DNA of 64,000 nucleotides from Marimicrobium sp913061115 (lineage in GTDB: Bacteria; Pseudomonadota; Gammaproteobacteria; Pseudomonadales; Halieaceae). Under the pieces are notes generated by a model, which saw only the letters and a list, made by a program, of their open reading frames with translations, searched no databases and was not told the DNA's origin. The stretch's first letter is position 1. Each line of letters starts with the position of its first letter. Positions 1-8,977 of this stretch are shown here, in pieces. The position numbers were made by a program, and so were the translations under genes. The stretch is from assembly GCF_047729875.1 (NCBI RefSeq), contig NZ_CP159826.1, forward strand, positions 1,426,001 to 1,490,000, in the 5' to 3' direction.

Positions 1-3000
1 AGTGGGGCCGGTGGTGGCGCGGGTGATATTGTCACGGTCAATGCCATTGGCGATCTAAGTTCTGCGGGCGATAACTCAGCGGCTATCTTTGCGCAATCGG
101 TTGGTGGTGGTGGTGGTAATGGTGGCGCTTCTAGCAGCACAACCACTGCTGGCGGTAGCGTCTCTGCGACTTTGATACTCGGTGGAGCGGGAGGTGTGGG
201 CGGTGTCGGTGGTGCAGTAACGGTCGATACTACGATTGCAGGTTACAACACGGCAGCCTCTGCGGCGGTAGATGCCCCGTCTACCGCTGCGACTATTTTG
301 ACAGCGGGTAATAATTCTCAAGGCATTTTTGCGCAATCGGTTGGTGGTGGTGGCGGTAATGGTGGCTCTGCGACCGGCTTTGATAATAGTGATAGTACCA
401 GCAATACGGCATCGTTTGTTTCAGCATTAGGCGCCACGGACGCTGCAACTGGGGGGGCGGCTCGTGATGGAGGTGTAGTTCTGATAAGTAATGGCGCCGA
501 CGTTCAAACAGGAGGTGCAAACGCACAAGCCATCTTTGCTCAGTCGGTCGGTGGTGGTGGTGGTAACGCTCAGGTGTTTAACAGTGCACCTTCTAGTGGT
601 GGTTTAACGTTGTTGAATAACTATCTCGGTGCAAATGGTGGCGTAAGTGGTAATGGGCAACAAGTTACGGCTTCAAATAATGCGATCATCAAAACGAATG
701 GCGGCAATGCGGCGGGTATTTTTGCGCAATCACTGGGCGGTGGTGGCGGTGCTAGCCTGGTGCAAAATGTGTTATCGGGGTCTACAGTCCTTTCCTCTGA
801 ACTTGTTTTAGGTGCCGGTAATGGCGGTGTCAGCGGAGCGAGTGGCAGTGGTTCAGCTGTGAGCGTTAGCAATGCCGGCGGTATTGTTACGACGGGTGAA
901 AATGCAATGGGTGTCGTTGCTCAATCTGTTGGCGCAGGCGGTGGTTACCTGGGTGTTGTGAGTAAAAACTCTGCAGGCACTGTGTCTGGTGACACTACTA
1001 TCAGGCTGGGCGGTTCTGTTGGGTCCTCCGGTGATGGCGGATCTGTGACGATTGCAAAGACATCTTCAATCAGTACCTCAGGGGTTAATTCAGTTGGTTT
1101 TCTAGCGCAGTCTATCGGTGGCGGTGGCGGGAGCGCCGCGATCATTGCAGCACCGACACAACCGGCCGACAGCCTTCAACTCACTGCCCAGCTCGGCGGA
1201 AGCAGTGCAACCGGCGACGGTGGTGCTGTGGACCTGACTATGTCGTCTGGCACAATTAGTACGCTGGGAGATTACTCGGCGGGTCTGGTCGTCCAGAGCA
1301 TCGGTGCTGGTGGCGGTCAACTCGGGGCTGTCGGAATGAGTGATTTTTTAGTCAGCATGGGGGGTAAAGTTAACTCGACAGGTGACGGTGGCGCGATCAC
1401 TTTGAGTGGCACTGGCGATATAGTGACCCAGGGCGCCTTATCCCACGGAGCGGTCGTCCAATCTATCGGTGGTGGCGGCGGCCTGATGTTGTCTTCCGCT
1501 AATGTAGATCGGGTATCGGTGGTGAAGAATGTCGCTAACGTCGGCAAAGGCGGTGACATCACATATAAACAAACTGGTAATGTGTCGGCAAATGGTGATG
1601 GTGCCTACGGCCTGGCAATACAGAGCTTGGGTGGCGGCGGCGGCATAATAAATGACATCTTCAAGGGGTCTGCCGGCGGTGCTGGCACATCTGGCGACAT
1701 CAATATCGTTCTCGATGGCAGTGCTCAGGCCGGCGGTAGCAGTGGTATTGCCTTGTTCGCTCAGTCGGAAGGTCCCGATGGTTCGGGTGATATCGGTATT
1801 ACTGCGAAGAGTATTATTGCAGCAGGGGACGACAGCACCGGCATCATCGGTATCACCCGCAGCGGTAGCATCTCGATCGAGATTGGTGAGTACATTATTG
1901 CCAGTGGCACGCGCTCTATCGGCTTGGATATGCCTGCGCAGATAGCGAGTGCTGTCGAGTTTGATGTGCTTGGTACTGTCATTGCATCAGGCGATGACAG
2001 CACCGGCATCCTCGGTAGAACACGCAGCGATGCAATATTATCTGGTGATACCTCGATCACCATTGGTGGAAATGTCATTGCCAGCGGTACGCGCTCTATC
2101 GGCTTGAATATTCCGGCGCAGGTAGCACCTGCTAAAATTGCCGGTTACTTGGAAGTCACCGGCGCTGGTGCCACCGGTGTCGAAGCGAGTGCTGTTGGAG
2201 ACGCTGCGGTCGAGGATGCTGAATTTGAAATCGGTAGTTGGCTTTTGGTTTCAGGTAAAGAAGCAATCGGCATCAATGCCAAACTGACAGGTGCAAGTAC
2301 TAGCGCGGATATTACTGTCTCGATCGGTGACGCACTGCACGTAACAGGTGAAAAATCAACGGGTCTTCAGCTCGAGAGCGCTGCGATCGATCGGTCTGGC
2401 GACGTGGTCGTCTCGGTAGTATCTGATGTGAAGGCGACAGGAAACAGCAGTATCGCTATTGACCTGCTCAGCACGAGTACATCCGGCACGGCGGGTGAAG
2501 TCTCCGCAGTTGTCGGCGGCTCTGTGATGGTAAATGCCGCTTCAGCAACCGGTCTGCGTCTGCGGTCTGTTGGTGAGATCGTGTCTGGCCAAGTTAATGC
2601 AGAAATTGACGGCAGTGTTACGACGCAGGGTGCGGGTAGCCAGGGGCTGCAACTCATTACGACAAGTGGTAGCGGCAACGCCGGCAACATTAGCTTAAAG
2701 GTGGGAGGTGATGTGGCCACATCTGGGTCTGAAGCCAAGGGTTTGGTGGCGAGCACTTCAGGTGCAGTGTCAGCAGGAAGTGTTGTGTTGGCCGCTGCGG
2801 GTAACATGCGCAATGACGGTGTGAACAGTGTGGGCGTTGATCTGTCGAGTGTCTCTTCTGCCGGCAGTGCCGGTGGCGTCAGCGCTACGATGTCAGGAAA
2901 GGTTTCATCAGCTGGCGACGCTAGCACGGGTGTGAAACTGGTGAGCGATGCTACATCTAACGCCGGCGCTATTGATTTGTTTGTTGGTGGCCCCCTGGCG

Positions 3001-6000
3001 GTCAGTGGAGTAGGCGCACAAGCGGCAATGCTGCGCTCTACGTCGCGCGATGGCACTGCGGGTAACGTGGCTGTGACGTTAGGCGCGGACGTGTTAGTGC
3101 TGGGTGAAGGCGCCAAGGGTTTGGTGGCGAGCACTTTAGGTGCAGTGTCAGCAGGAAGTGTTGTGTTGGCCGCTGCGGGTGACATGCGCAATGACGGTGT
3201 AAACAGTGTGGGCGTTGATCTGTCGAGTGTCTCTTCTGCTGGCAGCGCCGGCGCTGTCGGCGCGAGCATCACAGGAGAGGTTGTTTCTGTTGGCGACGCT
3301 AGCACGGGTGTGAAACTGGTGAGCGATGCTGCATCTAACGCCGGCGCTATTGATTTGTTTGTTGGTGGCCCCCTGGCGGTCAGTGGAGTAGGCGCACAAG
3401 CGGCAATGCTGCGCTCTACGTCGCGCGATGGCACTGCGGGTAACGTGGCTGTGACGTTAGGCGCGGACTTGTTAGTGCTGGGTGAAGGCGCCAAGGGTTT
3501 GGTGGCGAGCACTTCAGGTGCAGTGTCAGCAGGAAGTGTTGTGTTGGCCGCTGCGGGTGACATGCGCATTGACGGTGTAAACAGTGTGGGCGTTGATCTG
3601 TCGAGTGTCTCTTCTGCGGGCAGCGCCGGCGCTGTCGGCGCGAGCATCACAGGAGAGGTTGTTTCTGTTGGCGACGCTAGCACGGGTGTGAAATTGGTGA
3701 GCGATGCTGCATCTAACGCCGGCGCTATTGATTTGTTTGTTGGTGGCCCCCTGGCGGTCAGTGGAGTGGGCGCACAAGCGGCAATGCTGCGCTCTACGTC
3801 GCGCGATGGCACTGCGGGTAACGTGGCTGTGACGTTAGGCGCGGACTTGTTAGTGCTGAGTGAAGGCGCCAAGGGTTTGGTGGCGAGCACTTCAGGTGCA
3901 GTGTCAGCAGGAAGTGTTGTGTTGACCGCTGCGGGTGACATGCGCATTGACGGTGTAAACAGTGTGGGCGTTGATCTGTCGAGTGTCTCTTCTGCCGGCA
4001 GTGCCGGTGGCGTCAGCGCTACGATGTCAGGAAAGGTTTCATCGGCTGGCGACGCTAGCACGGGTGTGAAATTGGTGAGCGATGCTGCATCTAACGCCGG
4101 CGCTATTGATTTGTTTGTTGGTGGCCCCCTGGCGGTCAGTGGAGTGGGCGCACAAGCGGCAATGCTGCGCTCTACGTCGCGCGATGGCACTGCGGGTAAC
4201 GTGGCTGTGACGTTAGGCGCGGACTTGTTAGTGCTGAGTGAAGGCGCCAAGGGTTTGGTGGCGAGCACTTCAGGTGCAGTGTCAGCAGGAAGTGTTGTGT
4301 TGACCGCTGCGGGTGACATGCGCATTGACGGTGTAAACAGTGTGGGCGTTGATCTGTCGAGTGTCTCTTCTGCCGGCAGTGCCGGTGGCGTCAGCGCTAC
4401 GATGTCAGGAAAGGTTTCATCGGCTGGCGACGCTAGCACGGGTGTGAAATTGGTGAGCGATGCTGCATCTAACGCCGGTGCTATTGATTTGTTTGTTGGT
4501 GGCCCCCTGGCGGTCAGTGGAGTAGGCGCACAAGCGGCAATGCTGCGCTCTACTGGTGGTCAGTCTTCGGGTGATATTCAGGCCACACTTGCAGATAGTG
4601 TGCTACTGACGGGAAAAGACAGCCGTGGTATTGGTTTGACATCACTCAGTGAGAGAACCGCGGGTAACGTGAGTCTGCAGGCCAGCACGCTAAGTAGTGA
4701 CGGTGATGGATCTTTGCTAGTGCTAGCTCAAAGTATAGGTAGCTCGCAAGCAGGTGATGTGACCATTGAGTTGAAGGGTGACCTAACTGTTCTTGGCGAG
4801 AGCTCCACCGGGGTCAGTGCTAGAAGTGTTAGTGCCGCTAGAGTTGTTGGCGCTGCCACGAGGCAGTCTATCGGCTTGCCCCTTGCCGTCAGAGGAGCAA
4901 CAGCGCAAGCGGCGCCACCGCCTTCTTCATCTATGGATGGCATTGCGGGTAGTGTGGCGTTGACCTTGGACGCTGATCTATTAATGATAGGCGAGGGAAG
5001 CAATGGCGTCGTCGCTGAAAGCATCGGTGATTCGCGGTCGGGCGATGTGACCATAGCGTTGAAGGGTGACATACGCATCGTTGGCGCTAATTCCACCGCA
5101 GTGACCGCCAGAAGTGTTAGTCCCGGTAGCGTCGGCAACATCATTGTTAGGAACCAAGCAGGTCAGGAACTTTATGTCGGCACAGGAGGTACTGCTGTAT
5201 TGATTGAAGGTGGTCTAGATAACATTGTAGACCTGCGCGGCCTGACCATAACGGCAGATGGCCTCAGCGGGAATATCGTCGCCTCTAGCACGGGCAACGA
5301 CAGGGTTGAAAATTTTGGTATATCTTACGGCGAGTTCGACCTAGGCGCTGGCGTCAATCAATTTTTGAATCAACCTGGTGCGAGCTTAGTGCCTGGCCCA
5401 GCGCTCTCTGTCGGTGGCACAGACAGTTGGCTAGTGAACAGAGGCGCGTTGATTCCTGGCGGTGCGGTAGCCATGGACGCTGATCTGCTAGGGAATTCAT
5501 CAAGTATTCAGAGCAGCCAGTTAACCGGCAGCTTCGAGCAGGCGGCGTCGGGAGAAACCTTCGCCGAATTAGATTTTGCAACGGGAGACATTGATCAGGT
5601 ATTGGCCACCGGTAAAGCTAAACTCGATGGCAAAGTGTACGTCGACCTTCTGAATGCTGAGCAGGTGCCAGCGGGCGATTTTTCTCAGGTGCTATTTGGT
5701 GGGGAGCTTGGCGTTGAAGATGCGGGTTTGATCTTGATCACACATGATTCGCTTGTCATTGACTACCAGCTTGATTATTCAAACGATACCGCTGCAAAGT
5801 TAAACTATGCTGTCGACTTTTCAATCGCAGGCCTTGATGGGAACCAGACCAGTGTTGGGGACTACATCAACGCGATACAGAATGGCGGGAGTTCACCTGA
5901 ATTGGCAGACATGGTCGTCACGCTGTTGTACCAGACAAACGAGGAGGTCTATGGCGACGATCTGGTGGCACTGTCGCCAGAGTTTTATGCACAGCAGCAG

Positions 6001-6921
6001 GCTCAATTGGTACGCAGCAGTCAGGTGTTTGGCGAACGGTTGACGGGTTGTCAACAGGACGGCGGTGCATTTAACGCTGATGAAAAAGGCCGTTGTGCTT
6101 GGGTTGAGGCGGACCGTGAGAAATCAGACTACAGTGATAATAGTAATTTTCAGAACGCTGATTTTGATACGTCGCGTTTCGCTATGGGTGTGGAGCAGAC
6201 ATTTTCTGACACTTTGACATTTGGCTTCGCGGCCTCTTACGAGGACGTGGACGGCAACGGTAACAATAAAAACTGGAACTCAAACGGCGACACGACTCAG
6301 GCGGGTGTGTCCGCTAGATATCGTGCCAACGAGGCGAGTATTACCGGTGTTTTGAGTTACGGTTGGGGTTCTGCAAACACGTCACGTAGTGTGAGTGTCA
6401 CTGATGTTACGGTGAGTTCAGCAAACCGCGATATGTCCGTGTGGGGAGGGATACTTCGTCTTGGTTATGACTATGATTTCGAGAGCGCCTATCTGCGGCC
6501 GGCAATAGATCTCGGGTTCAGTCGCATCGATGCAGACAGCGTCCAAGAAACCGGCTCTGGGCCACTGGACCTTCACGTGGATGACAACAGCCAGACTCAT
6601 GGTTGGGTACAGCCATCTGTTCGCGGTGGTATGGACATCAAGTTTTCCGGCGGGCAGGTGTTGCGCTACTACGGAAGTCTTGGTGTGCAATATTATTTCC
6701 AAGATGAGGATGCGCGGGTTGTGGCCAGTCTTGCTGGTGCTCCAGCGGGCGTTGCTCCTTTGGAAATGAATGTCGACATCGGCGAAACAACAGTCAATAC
6801 CATGGCGGGTGTCGACCTAGTGTTCGAAAATGAGCTGACGTTGGAATTTCAGCTGATTTATCGTCAAGCGGATGAGCTCGATATCCGTGGAGGTCACCTC
6901 AGGTTGAGTATGCCCCTTTAG
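1..6921 (+). CDS. giant autotransporter (type V secretion), 5' end outside window
   Basis: The frame is open from base 1, so the true start lies upstream; about 2,300 residues are visible. The passenger begins with some ten modules, each carrying a glycine knot of the form AQSVGGGGG or QSIGAGGG roughly every 70-90 residues (to about base 1780). It continues with shorter beta-type repeats (TGITRSGS / GTRSIGLD style) and then a near-identical 126-residue tandem array. The last ~280 residues (about 6070-6921) look like an autotransporter beta-barrel: alternating amphipathic strands, a pair of Cys around GRCAW, and a C-terminal strand ending LRLSMPL. The expected role is a surface-exposed or released beta-helical adhesin translocated through its own barrel; the binding target cannot be read from sequence. 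High confidence in the class, low in function. Confidence 0.93.
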   Translation, partial: SGAGGGAGDIVTVNAIGDLSSAGDNSAAIFAQSVGGGGGNGGASSSTTTAGGSVSATLILGGAGGVGGVGGAVTVDTTIAGYNTAASAAVDAPSTAATILTAGNNSQGIFAQSVGGGGGNGGSATGFDNSDSTSNTASFVSALGATDAATGGAARDGGVVLISNGADVQTGGANAQAIFAQSVGGGGGNAQVFNSAPSSGGLTLLNNYLGANGGVSGNGQQVTASNNAIIKTNGGNAAGIFAQSLGGGGGASLVQNVLSGSTVLSSELVLGAGNGGVSGASGSGSAVSVSNAGGIVTTGENAMGVVAQSVGAGGGYLGVVSKNSAGTVSGDTTIRLGGSVGSSGDGGSVTIAKTSSISTSGVNSVGFLAQSIGGGGGSAAIIAAPTQPADSLQLTAQLGGSSATGDGGAVDLTMSSGTISTLGDYSAGLVVQSIGAGGGQLGAVGMSDFLVSMGGKVNSTGDGGAITLSGTGDIVTQGALSHGAVVQSIGGGGGLMLSSANVDRVSVVKNVANVGKGGDITYKQTGNVSANGDGAYGLAIQSLGGGGGIINDIFKGSAGGAGTSGDINIVLDGSAQAGGSSGIALFAQSEGPDGSGDIGITAKSIIAAGDDSTGIIGITRSGSISIEIGEYIIASGTRSIGLDMPAQIASAVEFDVLGTVIASGDDSTGILGRTRSDAILSGDTSITIGGNVIASGTRSIGLNIPAQVAPAKIAGYLEVTGAGATGVEASAVGDAAVEDAEFEIGSWLLVSGKEAIGINAKLTGASTSADITVSIGDALHVTGEKSTGLQLESAAIDRSGDVVVSVVSDVKATGNSSIAIDLLSTSTSGTAGEVSAVVGGSVMVNAASATGLRLRSVGEIVSGQVNAEIDGSVTTQGAGSQGLQLITTSGSGNAGNISLKVGGDVATSGSEAKGLVASTSGAVSAGSVVLAAAGNMRNDGVNSVGVDLSSVSSAGSAGGVSATMSGKVSSAGDASTGVKLVSDATSNAGAIDLFVGGPLAVSGVGAQAAMLRSTSRDGTAGNVAVTLGADVLVLGEGAKGLVASTLGAVSAGSVVLAAAGDMRNDGVNSVGVDLSSVSSAGSAGAVGASITGEVVSVGDASTGVKLVSDAASNAGAIDLFVGGPLAVSGVGAQAAMLRSTSRDGTAGNVAVTLGADLLVLGEGAKGLVASTSGAVSAGSVVLAAAGDMRIDGVNSVGVDLSSVSSAGSAGAVGASITGEVVSVGDASTGVKLVSDAASNAGAIDLFVGGPLAVSGVGAQAAMLRSTSRDGTAGNVAVTLGADLLVLSEGAKGLVASTSGAVSAGSVVLTAAGDMRIDGVNSVGVDLSSVSSAGSAGGVSATMSGKVSSAGDASTGVKLVSDAASNAGAIDLFVGGPLAVSGVGAQAAMLRSTSRDGTAGNVAVTLGADLLVLSEGAKGLVASTSGAVSAGSVVLTAAGDMRIDGVNSVGVDLSSVSSAGSAGGVSATMSGKVSSAGDASTGVKLVSDAASNAGAIDLFVGGPLAVSGVGAQAAMLRSTGGQSSGDIQATLADSVLLTGKDSRGIGLTSLSERTAGNVSLQASTLSSDGDGSLLVLAQSIGSSQAGDVTIELKGDLTVLGESSTGVSARSVSAARVVGAATRQSIGLPLAVRGATAQAAPPPSSSMDGIAGSVALTLDADLLMIGEGSNGVVAESIGDSRSGDVTIALKGDIRIVGANSTAVTARSVSPGSVGNIIVRNQAGQELYVGTGGTAVLIEGGLDNIVDLRGLTITADGLSGNIVASSTGNDRVENFGISYGEFDLGAGVNQFLNQPGASLVPGPALSVGGTDSWLVNRGALIPGGAVAMDADLLGNSSSIQSSQLTGSFEQAASGETFAELDFATGDIDQVLATGKAKLDGKVYVDLLNAEQVPAGDFSQVLFGGELGVEDAGLILITHDSLVIDYQLDYSNDTAAKLNYAVDFSIAGLDGNQTSVGDYINAIQNGGSSPELADMVVTLLYQTNEEVYGDDLVALSPEFYAQQQAQLVRSSQVFGERLTGCQQDGGAFNADEKGRCAWVEADREKSDYSDNSNFQNADFDTSRFAMGVEQTFSDTLTFGFAASYEDVDGNGNNKNWNSNGDTTQAGVSARYRANEASITGVLSYGWGSANTSRSVSVTDVTVSSANRDMSVWGGILRLGYDYDFESAYLRPAIDLGFSRIDADSVQETGSGPLDLHVDDNSQTHGWVQPSVRGGMDIKFSGGQVLRYYGSLGVQYYFQDEDARVVASLAGAPAGVAPLEMNVDIGETTVNTMAGVDLVFENELTLEFQLIYRQADELDIRGGHLRLSMPL
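2734..4554 (+). repeat. 378-bp tandem repeat array inside the autotransporter passenger
   Basis: Four full copies (2734, 3112, 3490, 3868) and a fifth, partial copy (4246-4554) repeat with an exact 378-bp period, 126 codons, so frame is kept. Copies differ at few positions except for a cassette near the middle that alternates between two versions: VSATMSGKVSSAGD in copies 1, 4 and 5, and VGASITGEVVSVGD in copies 2 and 3. Such identity at the DNA level implies recent amplification or gene conversion. The array is likely to vary in copy number and is a risk for misassembly. Confidence 0.95.
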
Positions 6922-6963
6922 CGCGGAGGCGCTGTTGTTCTTGCAATCAATCAAGGAGGCGCG

Positions 6964-7464
6964 CTACTTGAGCGCTTCACTGGTGGTGTCGCGCATCACC
7001 CCGCCATCAAAGGTAATGGTCTTTTGTGGCACCACTTCTATAATAATACGGGCCGGCGTGTCCAGAAACGCGACAAAAGCCTCGGGCGTTGGTGCCGGGC
7101 TGTTGGCGTGTCGGGCGAAGTCCGGATAGAACCAGTCCTTTGTTTCTTGATCTGTGTGCAGCACCGCATGGCCTTTAAAGGTGATGGACTGGCTCACATC
7201 GTCGTCGATCCCAGCACTCGAAATGACCACTGAGCAGCGCGGGTCTCGAGCGAGGGCTTTCATGCGAGCCCGTTGTTCGGTTGCCGTGCACCAGATGCGG
7301 TTGTTACGCCAGATAAAACTCATGGTGACGCCCATTCCGTGGCCGTCTTTGTTCGTCCAGATAAAGGTCAGCTCATTTTGTGTTAGCAGCAAATGTTCCT
7401 GTTTTTCTGCCGTAAGGCCGTACATAGTGACGTCGTCATAATTTTCGACATTTTCGCTGCTCAT
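6964..7464 (-). CDS. pyridoxamine 5'-phosphate oxidase-like FMN-binding split-barrel protein
   Basis: The ATG at 7464 gives 166 residues and has a GGAG ribosome site 8 bases upstream; a longer reading from TTG at 7479 would place that site inside the gene, so I prefer 7464. The sequence fits the PPOX/F420-dependent split-barrel family: an early strand (ELTFIWTNKDG), a middle segment with TEQRARMKALARDPRCSV typical of flavin-phosphate contacts, then a C-terminal strand pair. Family members reduce or oxidise small substrates with FMN or F420; the substrate here is unknown. It is divergent from the SDR gene at 7609 and shares a palindrome-rich intergenic region with it, which suggests joint control. 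It converges on the autotransporter gene. Confidence 0.82.
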   Translation of the reverse strand: MSSENVENYDDVTMYGLTAEKQEHLLLTQNELTFIWTNKDGHGMGVTMSFIWRNNRIWCTATEQRARMKALARDPRCSVVISSAGIDDDVSQSITFKGHAVLHTDQETKDWFYPDFARHANSPAPTPEAFVAFLDTPARIIIEVVPQKTITFDGGVMRDTTSEALK

Positions 7465-7492
7465 GGGTTGAGTCTCCAAGCGTATTTATAAT

Positions 7493-7530
7493 AAACAGTA
7501 TGTGCTGTTTGTTTTATGATACGTTATCAT
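7493..7530. promoter_or_regulatory. two adjacent inverted repeats in a divergent promoter region
   Basis: AAACAG (7493-7498) and CTGTTT (7505-7510) are perfect 6-bp arms with a 6-bp gap. Right after them ATGATA (7516-7521) and TATCAT (7525-7530) are perfect arms with a 3-bp gap. They lie between the divergent PPOX-like and SDR genes, a usual position for operators of a dimeric repressor such as TetR or MarR types. No regulator gene is adjacent, so the binding protein is unknown. Confidence 0.5.
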
Positions 7531-7608
7531 GCTACTAAATTATTGCAAGCGCGCGCTGTCTGATTCTGACCGGCGCGGGTATTTTAAATCGAGGGAGAGA
7601 GTCTTTTT

Positions 7609-8376
7609 ATGGGTCGAGTAACGGATAAAGTCGCGATCATTACCGGAGCTGCCTCAGGGTTGGGGTTAGCATCCGCCCGTCGCCTTGCGGAAGAGGGGGC
7701 CCGGGTGGTTCTCGCCGATATCAACCTTGAACAGGGACAGGCTGTGGCCGACGAAATTCCCGGTGCACGCTTTGAGCCTTTGGATGTCACGCGCGAGGCA
7801 AACTGGAGTGCGCTCATTGACAAGGTCATTACCGACTTTGGGCGCCTTGATATTCTGCTCAACTGTGCCGGTATTGTTCGCCTTGCGAGTATCGAGGACA
7901 CCACCGAGGAGATATGGCGTCAGATCAACGCAGTGGGTACCGATGGCACTTTTTTTGGCTGTAAACATGCGCTGCGTGTAATGAAGGTGGCGGGCGGCGG
8001 ATCCATTATCAATATGTGTTCAACGGCCAGTATTCAGGGCGGCCCGATGATTTTTGCCTATGCAGCCTCCAAGAGCGCCATACGGGGAATGACGAAGTCT
8101 GTTGCTGTTCTCAGTGCACAGAATGGATACGGGGTGCGTTGTAATTCTGTTCACCCGGGAAATATGCGCACTCCCATGCTGGAGGGTATGAAAGAGATTG
8201 TAATGGAGAATGACCCCGAAGCGGCTAAAGCGATGGAGAATATCTGGGTTGGCGAGCCTGTTGATGTGGCAAATATGGTGCTGTTCCTTGCCTCAGATGA
8301 GTCAGTCGCTGTAAACGGTGCAGCTATGGTGGTTGATAACACAACAACTATCACCGAAGGGGTGGTACCGCATTAA
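7609..8376 (+). CDS. short-chain dehydrogenase/reductase (SDR)
   Basis: 255 residues, the usual length of a classical SDR. The NAD(P)-binding glycine motif TGAASGLG is at residues ~12-19, with an acidic residue at the end of strand 2 (VLADIN) that favours NAD. The NCAG motif (~86-89), a catalytic Ser region (NMCSTAS) and YAASK (~149-153) follow, and the C-terminus has the common GAAMVVD ending. A purine-rich site (GAGGGAGAG) precedes the ATG. The next gene, a SnoaL-like protein, starts 17 bases after the stop and is probably cotranscribed. SDR plus SnoaL pairs are common in catabolism of cyclic alcohols or steroids; the substrate is not determinable here. Confidence 0.9.
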   Translation: MGRVTDKVAIITGAASGLGLASARRLAEEGARVVLADINLEQGQAVADEIPGARFEPLDVTREANWSALIDKVITDFGRLDILLNCAGIVRLASIEDTTEEIWRQINAVGTDGTFFGCKHALRVMKVAGGGSIINMCSTASIQGGPMIFAYAASKSAIRGMTKSVAVLSAQNGYGVRCNSVHPGNMRTPMLEGMKEIVMENDPEAAKAMENIWVGEPVDVANMVLFLASDESVAVNGAAMVVDNTTTITEGVVPH

Positions 8377-8392
8377 AAGGGAGGGTCTAAAA

Positions 8393-8911
8393 ATGTCGAG
8401 TATAGAGAAAAACCTTTTGACCAGAAACGCTCTGATCGATAGTTACAACCAGTATGCACAGGGCTTGGATACGAAAAATTGGCCAATGGTGCGTGATTGT
8501 TTTGCTGACGAAGTGTTGATCGATTACGGAGATCTCAGTGCGGCTACTGGTGATGCTGCAGTGCCACGCCAAGCTGATGACTGGGTGAGGCATCTACAAA
8601 GTGTGATTAATGGTTTTGATATCACTCAGCATATGATTACTAATCACCGGTGTTACATTTCAGACGCTCAGGTAAGTTGTCGCGCCTACCTTTCTTCCGA
8701 TCATGTCATATTTTCAAATAGGGAAGTTCCCGCTCTTGCAGACGACGACGTGATAACGGTGGTGGGCGAATATAACAATCACTATATTGAAATCGGCAGT
8801 GACTGGAAAATCTGCAAGTCAGAGCTGGTGGTGCACTGGTCGCATGGAAATGCCGAATTATTTGTAGTGGCGAAAGAGCGCGCGCTAGAACAACTTAAGA
8901 GCCAAAAATGA
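8393..8911 (+). CDS. SnoaL-like / NTF2-fold small protein
   Basis: 172 residues from the ATG at 8393, which has an AAGGGAGGG ribosome site about 8 bases upstream; an in-frame start at 8318 would overlap the SDR gene and has no such site. The N-terminal helices (ALIDSYNQYAQGLDTKNW), then CFADEVLIDYGDLS and the later VVGEYNNHYIEIGSDWKICKS fit the cone-shaped NTF2/SnoaL fold used by polyketide cyclases, dehydratases and ring-hydroxylating dioxygenase beta subunits. Probably in one transcript with the SDR. Exact reaction unknown. Confidence 0.82.
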   Translation: MSSIEKNLLTRNALIDSYNQYAQGLDTKNWPMVRDCFADEVLIDYGDLSAATGDAAVPRQADDWVRHLQSVINGFDITQHMITNHRCYISDAQVSCRAYLSSDHVIFSNREVPALADDDVITVVGEYNNHYIEIGSDWKICKSELVVHWSHGNAELFVVAKERALEQLKSQK

Positions 8912-8977
8912 GGTCAGCGCTTATCGATGACTGGCCTGTTAGCAGGCGGTTGCCGTTACTGCTGTGTGATTTTTTTC

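Noticed and set aside
2367..4439. 690-codon minus-strand frame under the autotransporter repeats
   Set aside because: It is an antisense shadow: its Pro/Thr/Ala-rich repeats mirror the 378-bp array exactly, and it has no ribosome site or known domain.
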